Under the pieces are notes generated by a model, which was not told the origin of the DNA, ran no database searches, and was given only the letters and a program-made list of their open reading frames with translations. Shown in pieces: positions 52,199-61,303 of a DNA stretch of 64,000 bases (within the stretch, counting starts at the first letter, position 1; each line of letters opens with the position of its first letter). This DNA comes from SAR86 cluster bacterium. Its GTDB lineage: Bacteria > Pseudomonadota > Gammaproteobacteria > Magnimaribacterales > Magnimaribacteraceae. The position numbers and the translations under genes were made by a program. The stretch covers positions 1-64,000 of the forward strand of contig JAKUUM010000009.1 of the NCBI GenBank assembly GCA_022447065.1, in the 5' to 3' direction.

Positions 52199-54135
52199 TA
52201 TCTATTTTCTCTATTTTCAATAAGTTCTTCTACCACACTTGGCTCAGCTAGGGTAGAGGTATCTCCAAGATCAGTGATCTCATTAGCTGCAATCTTTCTT
52301 AAAATTCTGCGCATAATTTTACCTGATCTGGTTTTTGGGAGACTGGGAGCCCACTGAATGATATCAGGCTTAGCTATGGCACCAATTTCTTTGGCAACAA
52401 GACCAATAAGTTCGCTTTTAAGTTCTTCGTTTGGTTTTATGCCTGTCATCAAAGTCACGTAGCAATATATTCCTTGGCCTTTAATGCTATGTTCGTAACC
52501 CACAACAGCTGCTTCAGCGACTGTCTCGTGGAGTACAAGAGCACTTTCTACTTCTGCTGTGCCTAGTCTGTGCCCAGCGACATTAAGGACATCGTCAACT
52601 CTTCCTGTAATCCAGTAATAACCATCTTTATCTCTCCTAGCACCATCTCCTGTAGTGTAATATCCAGGATAAGGAGCGTAATAAGTATCTAGACACCTCT
52701 GATGATCACCAAATACTGTTCTTATCTGAGAAGGCCAACTACTTTTAATAACTAAGTTGCCTGATCCCTCTCCTTTGATTTCGTTTCCATTCTCATCTAA
52801 TAAGGCGGGTTCAATTCCAAAAAAAGGTTTCGTTGCGCTCCCTGGTTTCTGAGGAGTAGATCCAGCTAACGGGCTAATCATGATTGCGCCGGTTTCTGTT
52901 TGCCACCAAGTGTCAACTATAGGGCATCTTTTGTTTCCTACTACCCGGTAGTACCACTCCCAAGCCTCAGGGTTAATAGGTTCACCTACAGTTCCCAGAA
53001 CTCTTATAGATTCTCTCGAAGTTGACTCTAAAGGTTGATCACCTTGAGCCATAAGCGCTCTCAAAGCCGTAGGTGCTGTATAAAATATATTTACCTTATG
53101 TTTATCAACTACTTCCCAGAACCTTGCAGGGTTTGGATATGTAGGGATTCCTTCAAACATTAAGGTCGTGGCACCATTTAATAAAGGTCCATACACGATG
53201 TAGGAATGTCCCGTTACCCACCCAACATCAGCCGTGCACCAAAAGATATCTCCTTCGTGATAATCAAAAATCAGTTTATGAGTCATCGCAGCTTGTAGAA
53301 GATAACCACCAGTAGTATGTAATACCCCTTTGGGTTTACCTGTGGAACCAGAGGTATACAGAATAAACAGAGGATCTTCAGCATCCATAATTTCTGGTGG
53401 ACATTCTGAAGAAACAGAGTTGGTTATTTGCTCATAAGAAACATCCCTATCATCGACCCACTTTATATCCGCACCTGTTCTTTTAACAATCAAAACTGTA
53501 TGAACATTTGGACAGTCTTGCAAAGCTTGATCAACATTTTGTTTGAGTGGAATCTTTTTTGCACCTCTTAGTCCTTCATCAGCGGTAATCACTGTCTGGC
53601 AATCAGAATCTAGAATTCTATCTTTTAAAGACTCAGGAGAGAATCCACCAAATACCACTGAATGAATAGCTCCTATCCTTGCACAAGCAAGCATGGCGTA
53701 GGCTGCTTCTGGGATCATAGGCATATAAATGCAGACCCTATCCCCTTTTTTTACACCTCTCTCTTTGAGTACATTTGATAATCTGCAAACAGATTCATGT
53801 AATTGCTGATAAGTTATTTCTTTGGATAAAGAAGGATCGTCACCCTCCCATATGATCGCAATTTGATTGGCTCTATTCTCTAAATGCCTATCAATGCAAT
53901 TGACAGCGGCATTAATTTTTCCACCCTTAAACCAACTAACTTCTCCCTTGTTAAAATCAGACTCATAAACAGTTTCCCAAGGAGAAATCCATTCTAGATA
54001 AGAGCTTGCTTGTTTGGACCAAAATTCTTTTGGGTTATTTAAAGATTCTTCATAAAGTTCTTCATATTCTTGTTCGCTTAATAAAGCATCTTGCTTTACG
54101 AACTCTGGAACTTCATATACTACTTCTTTTGGCAT
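52198..54135 (-). CDS. acs: Acetyl-CoA synthetase
   Basis: A 645-residue adenylate-forming enzyme making acetyl-CoA from acetate, ATP and CoA. Motifs are the AMP-binding [12 protein letters not shown] near residue 263, [10 protein letters not shown] near 410, YYTTGD near 495, [16 protein letters not shown] near 515, and [11 protein letters not shown] near the end, with the Lys that is the acetylation site. Length matches E. coli Acs (652). msrA follows directly. Confidence 0.97.
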   Translation of the reverse strand: MPKEVVYEVPEFVKQDALLSEQEYEELYEESLNNPKEFWSKQASSYLEWISPWETVYESDFNKGEVSWFKGGKINAAVNCIDRHLENRANQIAIIWEGDDPSLSKEITYQQLHESVCRLSNVLKERGVKKGDRVCIYMPMIPEAAYAMLACARIGAIHSVVFGGFSPESLKDRILDSDCQTVITADEGLRGAKKIPLKQNVDQALQDCPNVHTVLIVKRTGADIKWVDDRDVSYEQITNSVSSECPPEIMDAEDPLFILYTSGSTGKPKGVLHTTGGYLLQAAMTHKLIFDYHEGDIFWCTADVGWVTGHSYIVYGPLLNGATTLMFEGIPTYPNPARFWEVVDKHKVNIFYTAPTALRALMAQGDQPLESTSRESIRVLGTVGEPINPEAWEWYYRVVGNKRCPIVDTWWQTETGAIMISPLAGSTPQKPGSATKPFFGIEPALLDENGNEIKGEGSGNLVIKSSWPSQIRTVFGDHQRCLDTYYAPYPGYYTTGDGARRDKDGYYWITGRVDDVLNVAGHRLGTAEVESALVLHETVAEAAVVGYEHSIKGQGIYCYVTLMTGIKPNEELKSELIGLVAKEIGAIAKPDIIQWAPSLPKTRSGKIMRRILRKIAANEITDLGDTSTLAEPSVVEELIENRENR

Positions 54136-54146
54136 GCTTCTCCTTT

Positions 54147-54836
54147 TTAAGCCAAGGAGGGTGAAGGATTAAAATACATCATTCTTCCTTGAGGGTTATT
54201 AAAGTAGTCTAATAATTTTTCTAAAAGAAGAATATAGTCATTTTTACTATGAGCTAAATCTAAAAATTCTGAATTTACTATCAAAATTGGGGATCTTTCG
54301 TAATTAAGAAAGAATTCTTTATAGGACTCATTTAGAAGGTCTAAGTAATCAAAAGAAAGATTTTTTTCTATCTCTATTCCTCTTTGCACCACACGTCTAA
54401 AGAGAGTTTTTGTTTCTGCTTGAAGATAAATAACTAAATCAGGGGTAGGAAGATCTAAAGACAGGTAATCATAAATTTGTTCATAGAGAGATAACTCATG
54501 TTCAGACAGGGTAACTTTAGCGAAGAGTTTATCTTTATCTAGAAGAAAATCTGATACATGGATAGGACTAAAGATATCTCCCTGTTTGAGCTCTTGAATT
54601 TGTTTTACCCTCTGAAAGAGGAAAAAGAGTTGAGTAGCTAACGCCGATTGAGAAGGGTTTCTGTAGAAATCACTTAAGAAGGGATTTTCAGAAGGCTTCT
54701 CCAAAAAGGTTTGATAACCAAATGATTCTGCCAAAAGCTCTGCTAAGGTTGTTTTTCCTACTCCGATAGGCCCCTCTACAGCTATAAATTTGGGAACTTT
54801 CTTGTATCTAGATAGGTCTAAGATTTTTGTTCCCAT
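54147..54836 (-). CDS. Deoxynucleoside kinase
   Basis: A 229-residue P-loop kinase. Walker A is [13 protein letters not shown] near residue 19. EKPSENPFL near 41 holds the substrate Glu, and the [12 protein letters not shown] segment near 117 is like the D-R-S motif region with changes. [12 protein letters not shown] near 150 forms the lid. It belongs to the deoxyadenosine/deoxyguanosine kinase family. It is 11 bases upstream of acs, likely co-transcribed though functionally unrelated. Confidence 0.85.
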   Translation of the reverse strand: MGTKILDLSRYKKVPKFIAVEGPIGVGKTTLAELLAESFGYQTFLEKPSENPFLSDFYRNPSQSALATQLFFLFQRVKQIQELKQGDIFSPIHVSDFLLDKDKLFAKVTLSEHELSLYEQIYDYLSLDLPTPDLVIYLQAETKTLFRRVVQRGIEIEKNLSFDYLDLLNESYKEFFLNYERSPILIVNSEFLDLAHSKNDYILLLEKLLDYFNNPQGRMMYFNPSPSLA

Positions 54837-54925
54837 ATCAGCACTTTTTTACTTAAGGCTGATTATACTACTGAGTTTTTTATTAAATCCTTATTTTTCT
54901 TAAGCTAACAAGGTCGAAAAAAAAG

Positions 54926-55498
54926 TTAACCGTATTGTTGCCTTTCTGTAATTTCTTCTAGAGTCTTGCAATCAATACAAAGACTTGCTGTTGGTCTTGC
55001 CTCTAGTCTTCTTATTCCTATTTCAACTCCGCAATGAGGGTTTAAGCAAAACCCATAATCTCCACTGTCTAAGTCTTCAACAGATTGGTCTATCTTAGAT
55101 AATAGCCTCCTCTCCCTTTCTCTTGTTCTTATTTCCAAAGTAAAACCTTCTTCGTGTGTAGCTCTATCAGCTTCGTCAGCAAAATGATTACCATTGTTTT
55201 GAATGTTATCTGCAGTCCTATCTTGTTCGAGTTGCAACATTTGCTTCCATGTTTCTAAGATTTTACTAAAGTGACGCTTTTGCTTGGCACTCATGTATTT
55301 CTCTTTTTTGCTAAGTTTATAAGGTTTAATTGATGCTAAGAAAGCTTCCTCTCCCTGATATTTTGACTTAATTACTTTCTTAGTAATTGCTTTCCTGTTG
55401 GTAACTGTTTTTTTTGGACTAGATTCTTTTCTAACAATTTTGTTGATCATTTTTTTCTTAGAATTGACTCGAGGAGTCTTTTTCTTTTTTTCCGCCAT
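54926..55498 (-). CDS. dksA: DksA, RNA polymerase secondary-channel regulator, extended
   Basis: A 190-residue DksA, versus 151 in E. coli. An extra N-terminal Lys-rich stretch (residues 1-50) precedes the core. The coiled-coil tip retains both Asp in FADEADRATHE (about 107-115). The zinc knuckle has Cys at 151, 156, 174 and 177; the first pair is C-x4-C (FCLNPHCG) in place of the canonical C-x2-C, while the second CIDCK is normal. It works with ppGpp to control rRNA and amino acid gene promoters. The GIRRLEARPT block is intact, so DksA identity is safe. Confidence 0.93.
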   Translation of the reverse strand: MAEKKKKTPRVNSKKKMINKIVRKESSPKKTVTNRKAITKKVIKSKYQGEEAFLASIKPYKLSKKEKYMSAKQKRHFSKILETWKQMLQLEQDRTADNIQNNGNHFADEADRATHEEGFTLEIRTRERERRLLSKIDQSVEDLDSGDYGFCLNPHCGVEIGIRRLEARPTASLCIDCKTLEEITERQQYG

Positions 55499-55572
55499 TA
55501 GCTTTAAATTATGTATTACGCTTCAAAGAAGGCGGCGCAATTTATCAGATTTATGTATTGATTTCTAGAAGA

Positions 55573-56574
55573 TTATGAAAAATCTTCATAAATAGTTTTG
55601 TATTCTTCTTGAGAAAGCCTTGGTCCAAACTTTTCCACTTTTTTGGAAGCTGCGAAGCAGCCAAACTTTGCTGAAGAAGTTAGATCGTGTCCTTCACAAA
55701 TTTTATGTAAAACTGAACCGGCAAAAATATCTCCAGCACCATTTGTATCAACTGCTTTAACCTTAAATCCTTCAATATTTTCAAGTTTACTTCCATCCCA
55801 AATCATACTTCCATTTTTTCCTAATGTTATTAGATTTTGAGATGAGACACTTCTTAAAAAATCCTCAGCTTCAAGCAGATCATCATGCTGAGAAAAAGCG
55901 CAAGCTTCACTTTCATTGCAAAACAACATGTCACAGCCAAGCTTGATTAAAGAATTCAATTGCTCCCTAAAGGCATTCACAATGGTAGCATCAGATAATG
56001 ATATCGCTACTTTGGTATCGGCTGCTTTGGCCACCTCAATTGCTTCAAAGCAAGCTTGTAAACCTGATTCTGAAGCTACTAGATACCCTTCTAGAAAAAG
56101 GTAATTAGAATTTCTTATAGCTGATTTATCCAGATCACTGCTACTCAAAAAACTACTTATGCCTAAGCAGGTACACATTGTTCTTTCGGCATCAGGTGTA
56201 ACCATTATCACACTTTGTCCAGTTGATAAGTCAGATTCTGAAGCTTTTTGAGAGTGAAGAACATTATTTTTACTAAGATTTTCCAAGTAAAAAATACCAA
56301 GATCATCGTTTCTTACTTTACAACTTAAATGACATGCTGATCCAAAATTTGAAGCTGCAACTATGGAATTAGTTACCGCTCCTCCACAACTTAGTATGGG
56401 CTCCCCATAATCTTTTTTTAATAAACCAATTAGATTCGATTGTTCTTCGGCTTCTATTAATGTCATAGAGCCCTTTGGAATTGACATCTTTTCTAACTTA
56501 GAAACAAAATTCTCTTCTATGCTAAATTGAACATCAACTATAGCGTTTCCAAGAGAAGAGATGTCTAATTTCAT
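55573..56574 (-). CDS. Adenosine kinase-like PfkB sugar kinase
   Basis: A 333-residue PfkB-family kinase. The N-terminal strand SSLGNAIVDVQ, the CGGAVTNSIVAASNFG substrate region near 60-75 and the anion-hole/catalytic motif VDTNGAGDIFAGS near 280 are visible. The pattern fits the adenosine kinase branch common in gammaproteobacteria. It would phosphorylate adenosine from the SAH hydrolase reaction to AMP. A 2-keto-3-deoxygluconate or other sugar kinase activity cannot be excluded. It is divergent from mrcB. Confidence 0.8.
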   Translation of the reverse strand: MKLDISSLGNAIVDVQFSIEENFVSKLEKMSIPKGSMTLIEAEEQSNLIGLLKKDYGEPILSCGGAVTNSIVAASNFGSACHLSCKVRNDDLGIFYLENLSKNNVLHSQKASESDLSTGQSVIMVTPDAERTMCTCLGISSFLSSSDLDKSAIRNSNYLFLEGYLVASESGLQACFEAIEVAKAADTKVAISLSDATIVNAFREQLNSLIKLGCDMLFCNESEACAFSQHDDLLEAEDFLRSVSSQNLITLGKNGSMIWDGSKLENIEGFKVKAVDTNGAGDIFAGSVLHKICEGHDLTSSAKFGCFAASKKVEKFGPRLSQEEYKTIYEDFS

Positions 56575-56619
56575 GTTAATAGTCCTAAAAAATTACATTT
56601 ACTCAATTTTAAAAAATAA

Positions 56620-58914
56620 ATGAGATTTTCTTTAAAGATATTTATTTATTTAGCTCTTCTTATTTTACTAGTTATTTGCACTGCTTATGTATCAATACTT
56701 GATTCAAAAGTTACAAATAAACTGGATGGAGCTTTATGGACGGTTCCAGCAAAAGTATATGCAAGGCCTCTAGAGTTAGCTGAAGGAGGGAGAATACACT
56801 TAGATATCCTAAAAAAAGAATTAGATATACTTTCTTATGAGAAAACAAAAGAAAGTCCAGAACTTCCAGGTGAATATTCTTTTACAGGTAATAGCATCAG
56901 TATTTATGTCAGGGGTTTTGAGAAACAGAAACCGAGTCTCTTTAGTTTAAAGTTCAAAGAAGGGAAGATTGAATCCATAAAAAGGAAAGATGGGATTCTT
57001 ATAGACCTTATACAGCTTGAACCACTTTCAATCGGTGGGATGTATCCCATACATCTACAGGACAGAATACTGCTTAATTTTTCCCAGGTCCCAGAAGATT
57101 TAAAGGAAATGATTCTTGTTGTAGAAGATAGAGACTTCTTTGATCATCGAGGCATCTCTTTAAAGTCCATAGCTAGGGCTTTCATAAAAAACACTAAATC
57201 TATGGGTATACAAGAAGGTGGTAGCACTATAACTCAGCAATTAGCTAAAAGTTTATTCTTCTCTCCAGAACAAACAATTAGAAGAAAAATTAAAGAAGCC
57301 TTAGCAGCAATATTGATAGAAATCCATTACTCCAAGGAAGAGATACTTTTAGCTTATATAAATGATGTTTTTATAGCCCAGTCTGGTAAAAGAGCTATTC
57401 ATGGCTTCGGTTTAGCTTCTCAATTTTTTTTTGGAACTACTTTAAAGAATCTAGAAATAGACCAAAAGGCTCTATTAGTAGGCATGTTGAAAGGACCTTC
57501 ATTATACAGTCCAGTAAAGAATCCTAAAAAGGCTAAAGAAAGAAGAAATCTAGTTTTAACATTACTGAGGAATGATTTTCTTTTAACTCAGGAAGAATAT
57601 GTAAAGTTTATTAATAAACCTATAAAAGCTATTTCTCCAACTTACAAAAGTTTATCTAAATATCCTTCTTTTAATGATTTAGTAACCATGGATCTAAAGA
57701 AAAATTTTAAGGATAGAGACTTAAGAACCAAAGGGTTAAAGATAATCACAAATCTTGATCCAGTTATCCAAAATTTATTGGAAGATAGTGTTAAGGAAAC
57801 CGTCCTAGTACTACAAAAAAAGTACGGAGATAAGCTTCAAGATTTAGAAGGAGCTGCGATAGTAATTGATTCATTTAGTGGTGAGATAAAAGCTGTAGTT
57901 GGTAGTACAGATCCTAAAACTTATGGTTTCAATAGATCAATTAATGCTTTGAGGCCTATAGGATCTTTGATTAAACCTTTTATATATTTATCGGCTTTAC
58001 AACAGTTTGGGAAATATAACCTTTCTTCACTATTGGATGATTCCAAGTTATCTGTTCCTTTATCAGGGGGACAATTGTGGGAACCTAATAACTTTGACAA
58101 AAAATTCCATGGAATGATACCCCTACATGTAGCTTTATCTGAATCTTATAATGTTGCTACTACAAGGTTAGGTCTAGATCTTGGATACTCTTCAGTACAA
58201 AAAACTTTTACAGAATTGGGAATAGAAAAAGAAATTTCTGAATACCCTTCAGTGTTCTTGGGTGCTTTTGAAATGACACCCATTGAAGTTATACAGGCTT
58301 ATCAAACGATTGCTTCGGGAGGGTTTTATTCTCCGCTAAAGGCTATTCGTAAAGTTAATAGTAGTGATAACAAGCTTTTTTTCTCATATCCCTCTAAACC
58401 CGAACAGAGATTTAGGTCTGAACCAATTTTCCTTTTAAAATTTATTTTGAAACAGACTTTTCTAAGGGGAACGGCAAGAGGGTTTCCGTTGAAGGTAATT
58501 GAAAGGTGGAATACTGGAGGAAAGACTGGAACTTCTGATGATCAAAGAGATAGCTGGTTTGTAGGCTATGCAGGTGATTATCTGATGTTAGTATGGTTAG
58601 GATTTGACGATAATAGAAAATCCCTTCTAACTGGAAGGTCTGGAGCTTTACAGGTTTGGAAAAAATTTATGAGTACATTAGACCCTCAAGCATCAGAAGT
58701 AAGAAAACCCTCCAGAATAAAATATGAATGGGTGGACCATGGTGATGGACTCTTAAGTGGCGAAAAATGTAAAGGATCTCTTTTAATACCTTTTATATCT
58801 GGGACTGAGCCCACATTTTTACCAGATAATAGAAAGAAGTGTAGAATTAATGAAGAGTCTTATGCTTCAAAAGTTGTTAAGAAAATTAAAGAAGCGGTAC
58901 AAGAAAGGCAATGA
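56620..58914 (+). CDS. mrcB: Penicillin-binding protein 1B
   Basis: A 764-residue bifunctional peptidoglycan synthase. A single N-terminal membrane helix (about 6-28) is followed by a UB2H-like regulatory domain (about 50-130). The transglycosylase has EDRDFFDHRGIS near 168 (catalytic Glu) and GGSTITQQLAK near 203. The transpeptidase has the Ser in RPIGSLIKPF (SxxK) near 449, SxN in SESYNVATT near 504 and KTGT in GGKTGTSDD near 643. It is followed by an overlapping lipoprotein gene that could be an activator akin to LpoB in role, though not in sequence. Confidence 0.95.
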   Translation: MRFSLKIFIYLALLILLVICTAYVSILDSKVTNKLDGALWTVPAKVYARPLELAEGGRIHLDILKKELDILSYEKTKESPELPGEYSFTGNSISIYVRGFEKQKPSLFSLKFKEGKIESIKRKDGILIDLIQLEPLSIGGMYPIHLQDRILLNFSQVPEDLKEMILVVEDRDFFDHRGISLKSIARAFIKNTKSMGIQEGGSTITQQLAKSLFFSPEQTIRRKIKEALAAILIEIHYSKEEILLAYINDVFIAQSGKRAIHGFGLASQFFFGTTLKNLEIDQKALLVGMLKGPSLYSPVKNPKKAKERRNLVLTLLRNDFLLTQEEYVKFINKPIKAISPTYKSLSKYPSFNDLVTMDLKKNFKDRDLRTKGLKIITNLDPVIQNLLEDSVKETVLVLQKKYGDKLQDLEGAAIVIDSFSGEIKAVVGSTDPKTYGFNRSINALRPIGSLIKPFIYLSALQQFGKYNLSSLLDDSKLSVPLSGGQLWEPNNFDKKFHGMIPLHVALSESYNVATTRLGLDLGYSSVQKTFTELGIEKEISEYPSVFLGAFEMTPIEVIQAYQTIASGGFYSPLKAIRKVNSSDNKLFFSYPSKPEQRFRSEPIFLLKFILKQTFLRGTARGFPLKVIERWNTGGKTGTSDDQRDSWFVGYAGDYLMLVWLGFDDNRKSLLTGRSGALQVWKKFMSTLDPQASEVRKPSRIKYEWVDHGDGLLSGEKCKGSLLIPFISGTEPTFLPDNRKKCRINEESYASKVVKKIKEAVQERQ

Positions 58915-59354
58915 AAATATCTAAGACGCATTTCATTTTCCTGGTATTTGTATGTTTTTTTGTAAGTTGTGCTTCTGTTTCTAAGAAACAAACTAGTTTT
59001 TATGATATTGAGATTCAGAAGTTTTCTTCTGAGATTAAATTACTCTTGAATGACTTAGATTTTTTAAAGAGCGAAGTTCTCAAAGTGAATGCTAAAAGGC
59101 CATCTATTCAAAGAATCTTATTAGAAGCAGATGATTATTGGAGGAAAGGAAATCTTAATCAGACTAATTCCGTATTAGAGAGAGGGCTTAGAATAGCAAA
59201 GGACGAGAGCGCTTTATATCTTAGATTGGCTCATTTAAGGATAGAACAAGGTTTAGATAAGGAAGCTTCTGCATTTGCTTCCAGAGGTTTATTTAATAAA
59301 GATGCTTCTGCATGGGAGCTTTTACTCTTAAAAATCTACTCAGAAGAGAACTAG
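58911..59354 (+). CDS. TPR-like lipoprotein coupled to mrcB
   Basis: A 147-residue protein whose start overlaps the mrcB stop (ATGA). A lipobox VSC places a lipidated Cys at residue 20, followed by Ala-Ser. Helical TPR-like repeats follow, visible as DDYWRKGNLNQTNSVLERGLRIAKDES and ALYLRLAHLRIEQGLDKEASAFASRGL, with a closing helix. The tight link to PBP1B suggests a role as an outer-membrane cofactor for peptidoglycan synthesis; this is inference. No sequence likeness to LpoB is claimed. Confidence 0.85.
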   Translation: MKISKTHFIFLVFVCFFVSCASVSKKQTSFYDIEIQKFSSEIKLLLNDLDFLKSEVLKVNAKRPSIQRILLEADDYWRKGNLNQTNSVLERGLRIAKDESALYLRLAHLRIEQGLDKEASAFASRGLFNKDASAWELLLLKIYSEEN

Positions 59355-59369
59355 AAAATCTTTCTAGTT
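59349..59369. terminator. Perfect inverted repeat after the mrcB-lipoprotein operon
   Basis: AACTAGAAA and TTTCTAGTT form a perfect 9-bp stem with a 3-base loop (ATC), spanning the lipoprotein stop codon on the plus strand and the stop codon of the thiD/thiE remnant on the minus. No strong T-run follows, so it may be a processing or bidirectional termination site. Confidence 0.5.
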
Positions 59370-59647
59370 ATCTATTTAATACACGAATCATTTTAGAAGT
59401 ATTTTCTTCAAAGAATATTCCGGAAGAAAGGGCGAACATATCTGCACCTGAATTTCTTACTTCCAGAAAATTACTTAAATTTATTCCCCCTATAGCGACC
59501 CAAGGTATTTTGAATGGTTAAACAACTTATAAGACTGATTGCAAGGCAACTTAAGGAGCTGATAGTTTCTACATCTGCAGTAATACCGGCACCTCCAGAA
59601 GGATCATGCCCTCCAATTGTTAAAACTACCGGAAAATTAGGAGACAT
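59368..59647 (-). pseudogene. Collapsed thiD/thiE remnant (thiamine synthesis)
   Basis: On the minus strand an ATG at 59647 begins 48 codons identical in pattern to the start of hydroxymethylpyrimidine phosphate kinase ThiD: VVLTIGGHDPSGGAGITAD, then CLTIQNT. At about 59505 the reading shifts frame and the text becomes the end of thiamine phosphate synthase ThiE: PWVAIGGINLSNFLEV, then SGADMFALSSGIF, to a TAA at 59368. About 200 codons of ThiD and 160 of ThiE that should lie between are gone, so neither enzyme can be made. The ancestor was either adjacent thiD-thiE genes or a fusion. A deletion joined the two ends. Confidence 0.85.
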
Positions 59648-59656
59648 ATAAATATA

Positions 59657-59686
59657 TTGAGTAAAGGCGATTCATAGTTTTATAAT
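59657..59686 (+). promoter_or_regulatory. Promoter for erpA, ahead of the argC remnant
   Basis: TTGAGT (59657-59662) and a perfect TATAAT (59681-59686) are separated by 18 bases, a good sigma-70 promoter. It lies immediately before the argC remnant, and presumably once drove argC and now drives erpA with the remnant as an untranslated leader. Confidence 0.6.
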
Positions 59687-59720
59687 GCGCGACCCTATTT
59701 ATACTTGTGTAGGAAAGAAG

Positions 59721-59831
59721 TTGATTAAAGAAAGGAACAAAATAAGAGTAGGAATTATTGGAGCTTCTGTTCAGGCCAAGAATGTTTTAATTTGATGTTT
59801 ATTTTTGAACAAAACATAGGATTGCACTAAA
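59721..59831 (+). pseudogene. Collapsed argC remnant
   Basis: A short frame beginning at a TTG (with AGGAAAG upstream) reads MIKERNKIRVGIIGAS, the start of N-acetyl-gamma-glutamyl-phosphate reductase (family I-x-V-G-I-x-G-A-S/T). It then passes straight into sequence like the ArgC end, QA-K-NV, and after a frame slip NLMFIFEQNIGLH with TAA at 59829-59831 (family SGQA-QN-NLMF...GL). About 300 codons are missing. GAS occurs near both ends of typical ArgC, so a deletion between short repeats is plausible. argC upstream of erpA is the usual order in Pseudomonas-type genomes. Confidence 0.7.
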
Positions 59832-59839
59832 ATTTGATC

Positions 59840-60187
59840 ATGCTAGATTCTTTTAATCCAACAACGCTAAATCTTACCGAAGGTGCAGTAAGGAAAATTC
59901 ATTCTCTTTCAGATACCAAACTTGATAGAGAGATTAATTTAAGAGTCTATGTTACGGGAGGCGGTTGTTCTGGATTCCAGTATGGTTTTTCTTTTGATCA
60001 AGAGATTGATGAAGAGGATACACGTGTTTCTAAGGATGGCGCCACCTTGATTGTTGACCCTCTCAGCCTTCAATACCTTGCAGGATCTACTATTGATTAC
60101 ACAGAAGACCTTGCAGGTTCAAAGTTTATTGTAAAAAACCCTAATGCCATAACTACTTGCGGTTGTGGCGAATCCTTTTCTATCTAA
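59840..60187 (+). CDS. erpA: Iron-sulfur carrier ErpA
   Basis: A 115-residue A-type Fe-S carrier delivering clusters to apoproteins, including isoprenoid synthesis enzymes. The three cluster Cys are in GGGCSGFQYGF and TTCGCGESFSI. DPLSLQYLAGSTIDY is the family's central block. The ATG at 59840 is used in place of a TTG two codons upstream. It follows the argC remnant by 8 bases and converges with anmK, sharing the last 4 bases. Confidence 0.95.
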   Translation: MLDSFNPTTLNLTEGAVRKIHSLSDTKLDREINLRVYVTGGGCSGFQYGFSFDQEIDEEDTRVSKDGATLIVDPLSLQYLAGSTIDYTEDLAGSKFIVKNPNAITTCGCGESFSI

Positions 60188-61296
60188 GCTGTTTTCCAGA
60201 CCTTTCCTAGTAAAACTTTTTTATTACTTCCTGTAATTTTTGATAGATCAAAGCTTCTTTTATTTAGACGTTCTTTTGCCAACCATGCAAAACAACTAGC
60301 TTCTACATAATCTGGATCTATACCTAAAGATAAAGTTGAGAAAGTTTTATTTTTTATCATTTTTTCTAATCTCTTAATTAAAAAAGTGTTGTAAATCCCA
60401 CCTCCACAAATATATACATTCTTTTCTATGACATTTAACCTTTTAAGTTCTGCATAGATAGTTTTTACAGTAAGTTCGGCTAACGTTGCTTGCACATCTT
60501 GGGGGAGGAATTCTTCTTTAAATAAAAGAAGATTTTTTTCAATCCACCTTAGATTAAAGTAGTCAGCTCCCGTACTCTTTGGAGGGCTGCTTTTAAAGAA
60601 AGGATCATTAATCATTGTTTGTAATAGTTGAGGTATACATTTACCTGAAGAAGCCCAAGAACCATCTTCATCAAAATCCCCTTTTTTATGATTCTTATTC
60701 CAAACATCTATAAGGCAATTTCCTGGACCGCTGTCATATGCAATTATTTCTTCAGAAGAGTTTTTTAAACTTGTTAGGTTACTAATTCCTCCAATATTTA
60801 TTACTGTTCCCTCAGAAATAGAACTAATTTTAAAAATGAATTGATGAAAAAGAGGTGAAAGAGGAGCTCCTTGACCTCCAGCCTGTATATCAGCTTTTCT
60901 AAAATCAGCAACAGTTCTTATGTTTGTAATTCTAATAATTTCTTTCGGATTTCCAATTTGAAGGGAATAAGGATTGGGCAGATTAGGTTCATGTTTGATG
61001 GTTTGGCCATGACTACCAATGGCTACAATATTAGACTTATCTATTGAAGCTTTATCTAGTAAATGTAAAGTTGCTTTTCCAAATACTTTTCCCAGTTCAA
61101 TATCTAAATCATTAATATTATTTTTAGATGTATGGCTATCATTGACAGCTTCAAATATTCTGTTTTTTAAATCGTTTTGAATAGGAGTAGATTCCTCTTC
61201 TACAAGTTCAAATCTGTCTTTGGATAAATTTACTATTACCGCGTCAATAGAATCAACACTTGTTCCGGACATTAATCCAACAAAGAGCCCTTCCAT
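60184..61296 (-). CDS. anmK: Anhydro-N-acetylmuramic acid kinase
   Basis: A 370-residue sugar kinase of peptidoglycan recycling, converting anhydro-MurNAc to MurNAc-6-phosphate. GLMSGTSVDSIDAVIV near residue 6 is the hallmark ATP/substrate motif; IGSHGQTIKHEP near 92, ADFRKADIQAGGQGAPLSP near 130, and CGGGIYN near 300 follow. It is paired with the M23 peptidase gene and erpA as in Pseudomonas. Confidence 0.95.
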   Translation of the reverse strand: MEGLFVGLMSGTSVDSIDAVIVNLSKDRFELVEEESTPIQNDLKNRIFEAVNDSHTSKNNINDLDIELGKVFGKATLHLLDKASIDKSNIVAIGSHGQTIKHEPNLPNPYSLQIGNPKEIIRITNIRTVADFRKADIQAGGQGAPLSPLFHQFIFKISSISEGTVINIGGISNLTSLKNSSEEIIAYDSGPGNCLIDVWNKNHKKGDFDEDGSWASSGKCIPQLLQTMINDPFFKSSPPKSTGADYFNLRWIEKNLLLFKEEFLPQDVQATLAELTVKTIYAELKRLNVIEKNVYICGGGIYNTFLIKRLEKMIKNKTFSTLSLGIDPDYVEASCFAWLAKERLNKRSFDLSKITGSNKKVLLGKVWKTA

Positions 61297-61303
61297 AAGT
61301 TAG

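Noticed and set aside
59312-59521. Plus-strand 69-codon frame after the mrcB-linked lipoprotein
   Set aside because: It is antisense to the thiD/thiE remnant and resembles nothing; the minus-strand homology explains the sequence.
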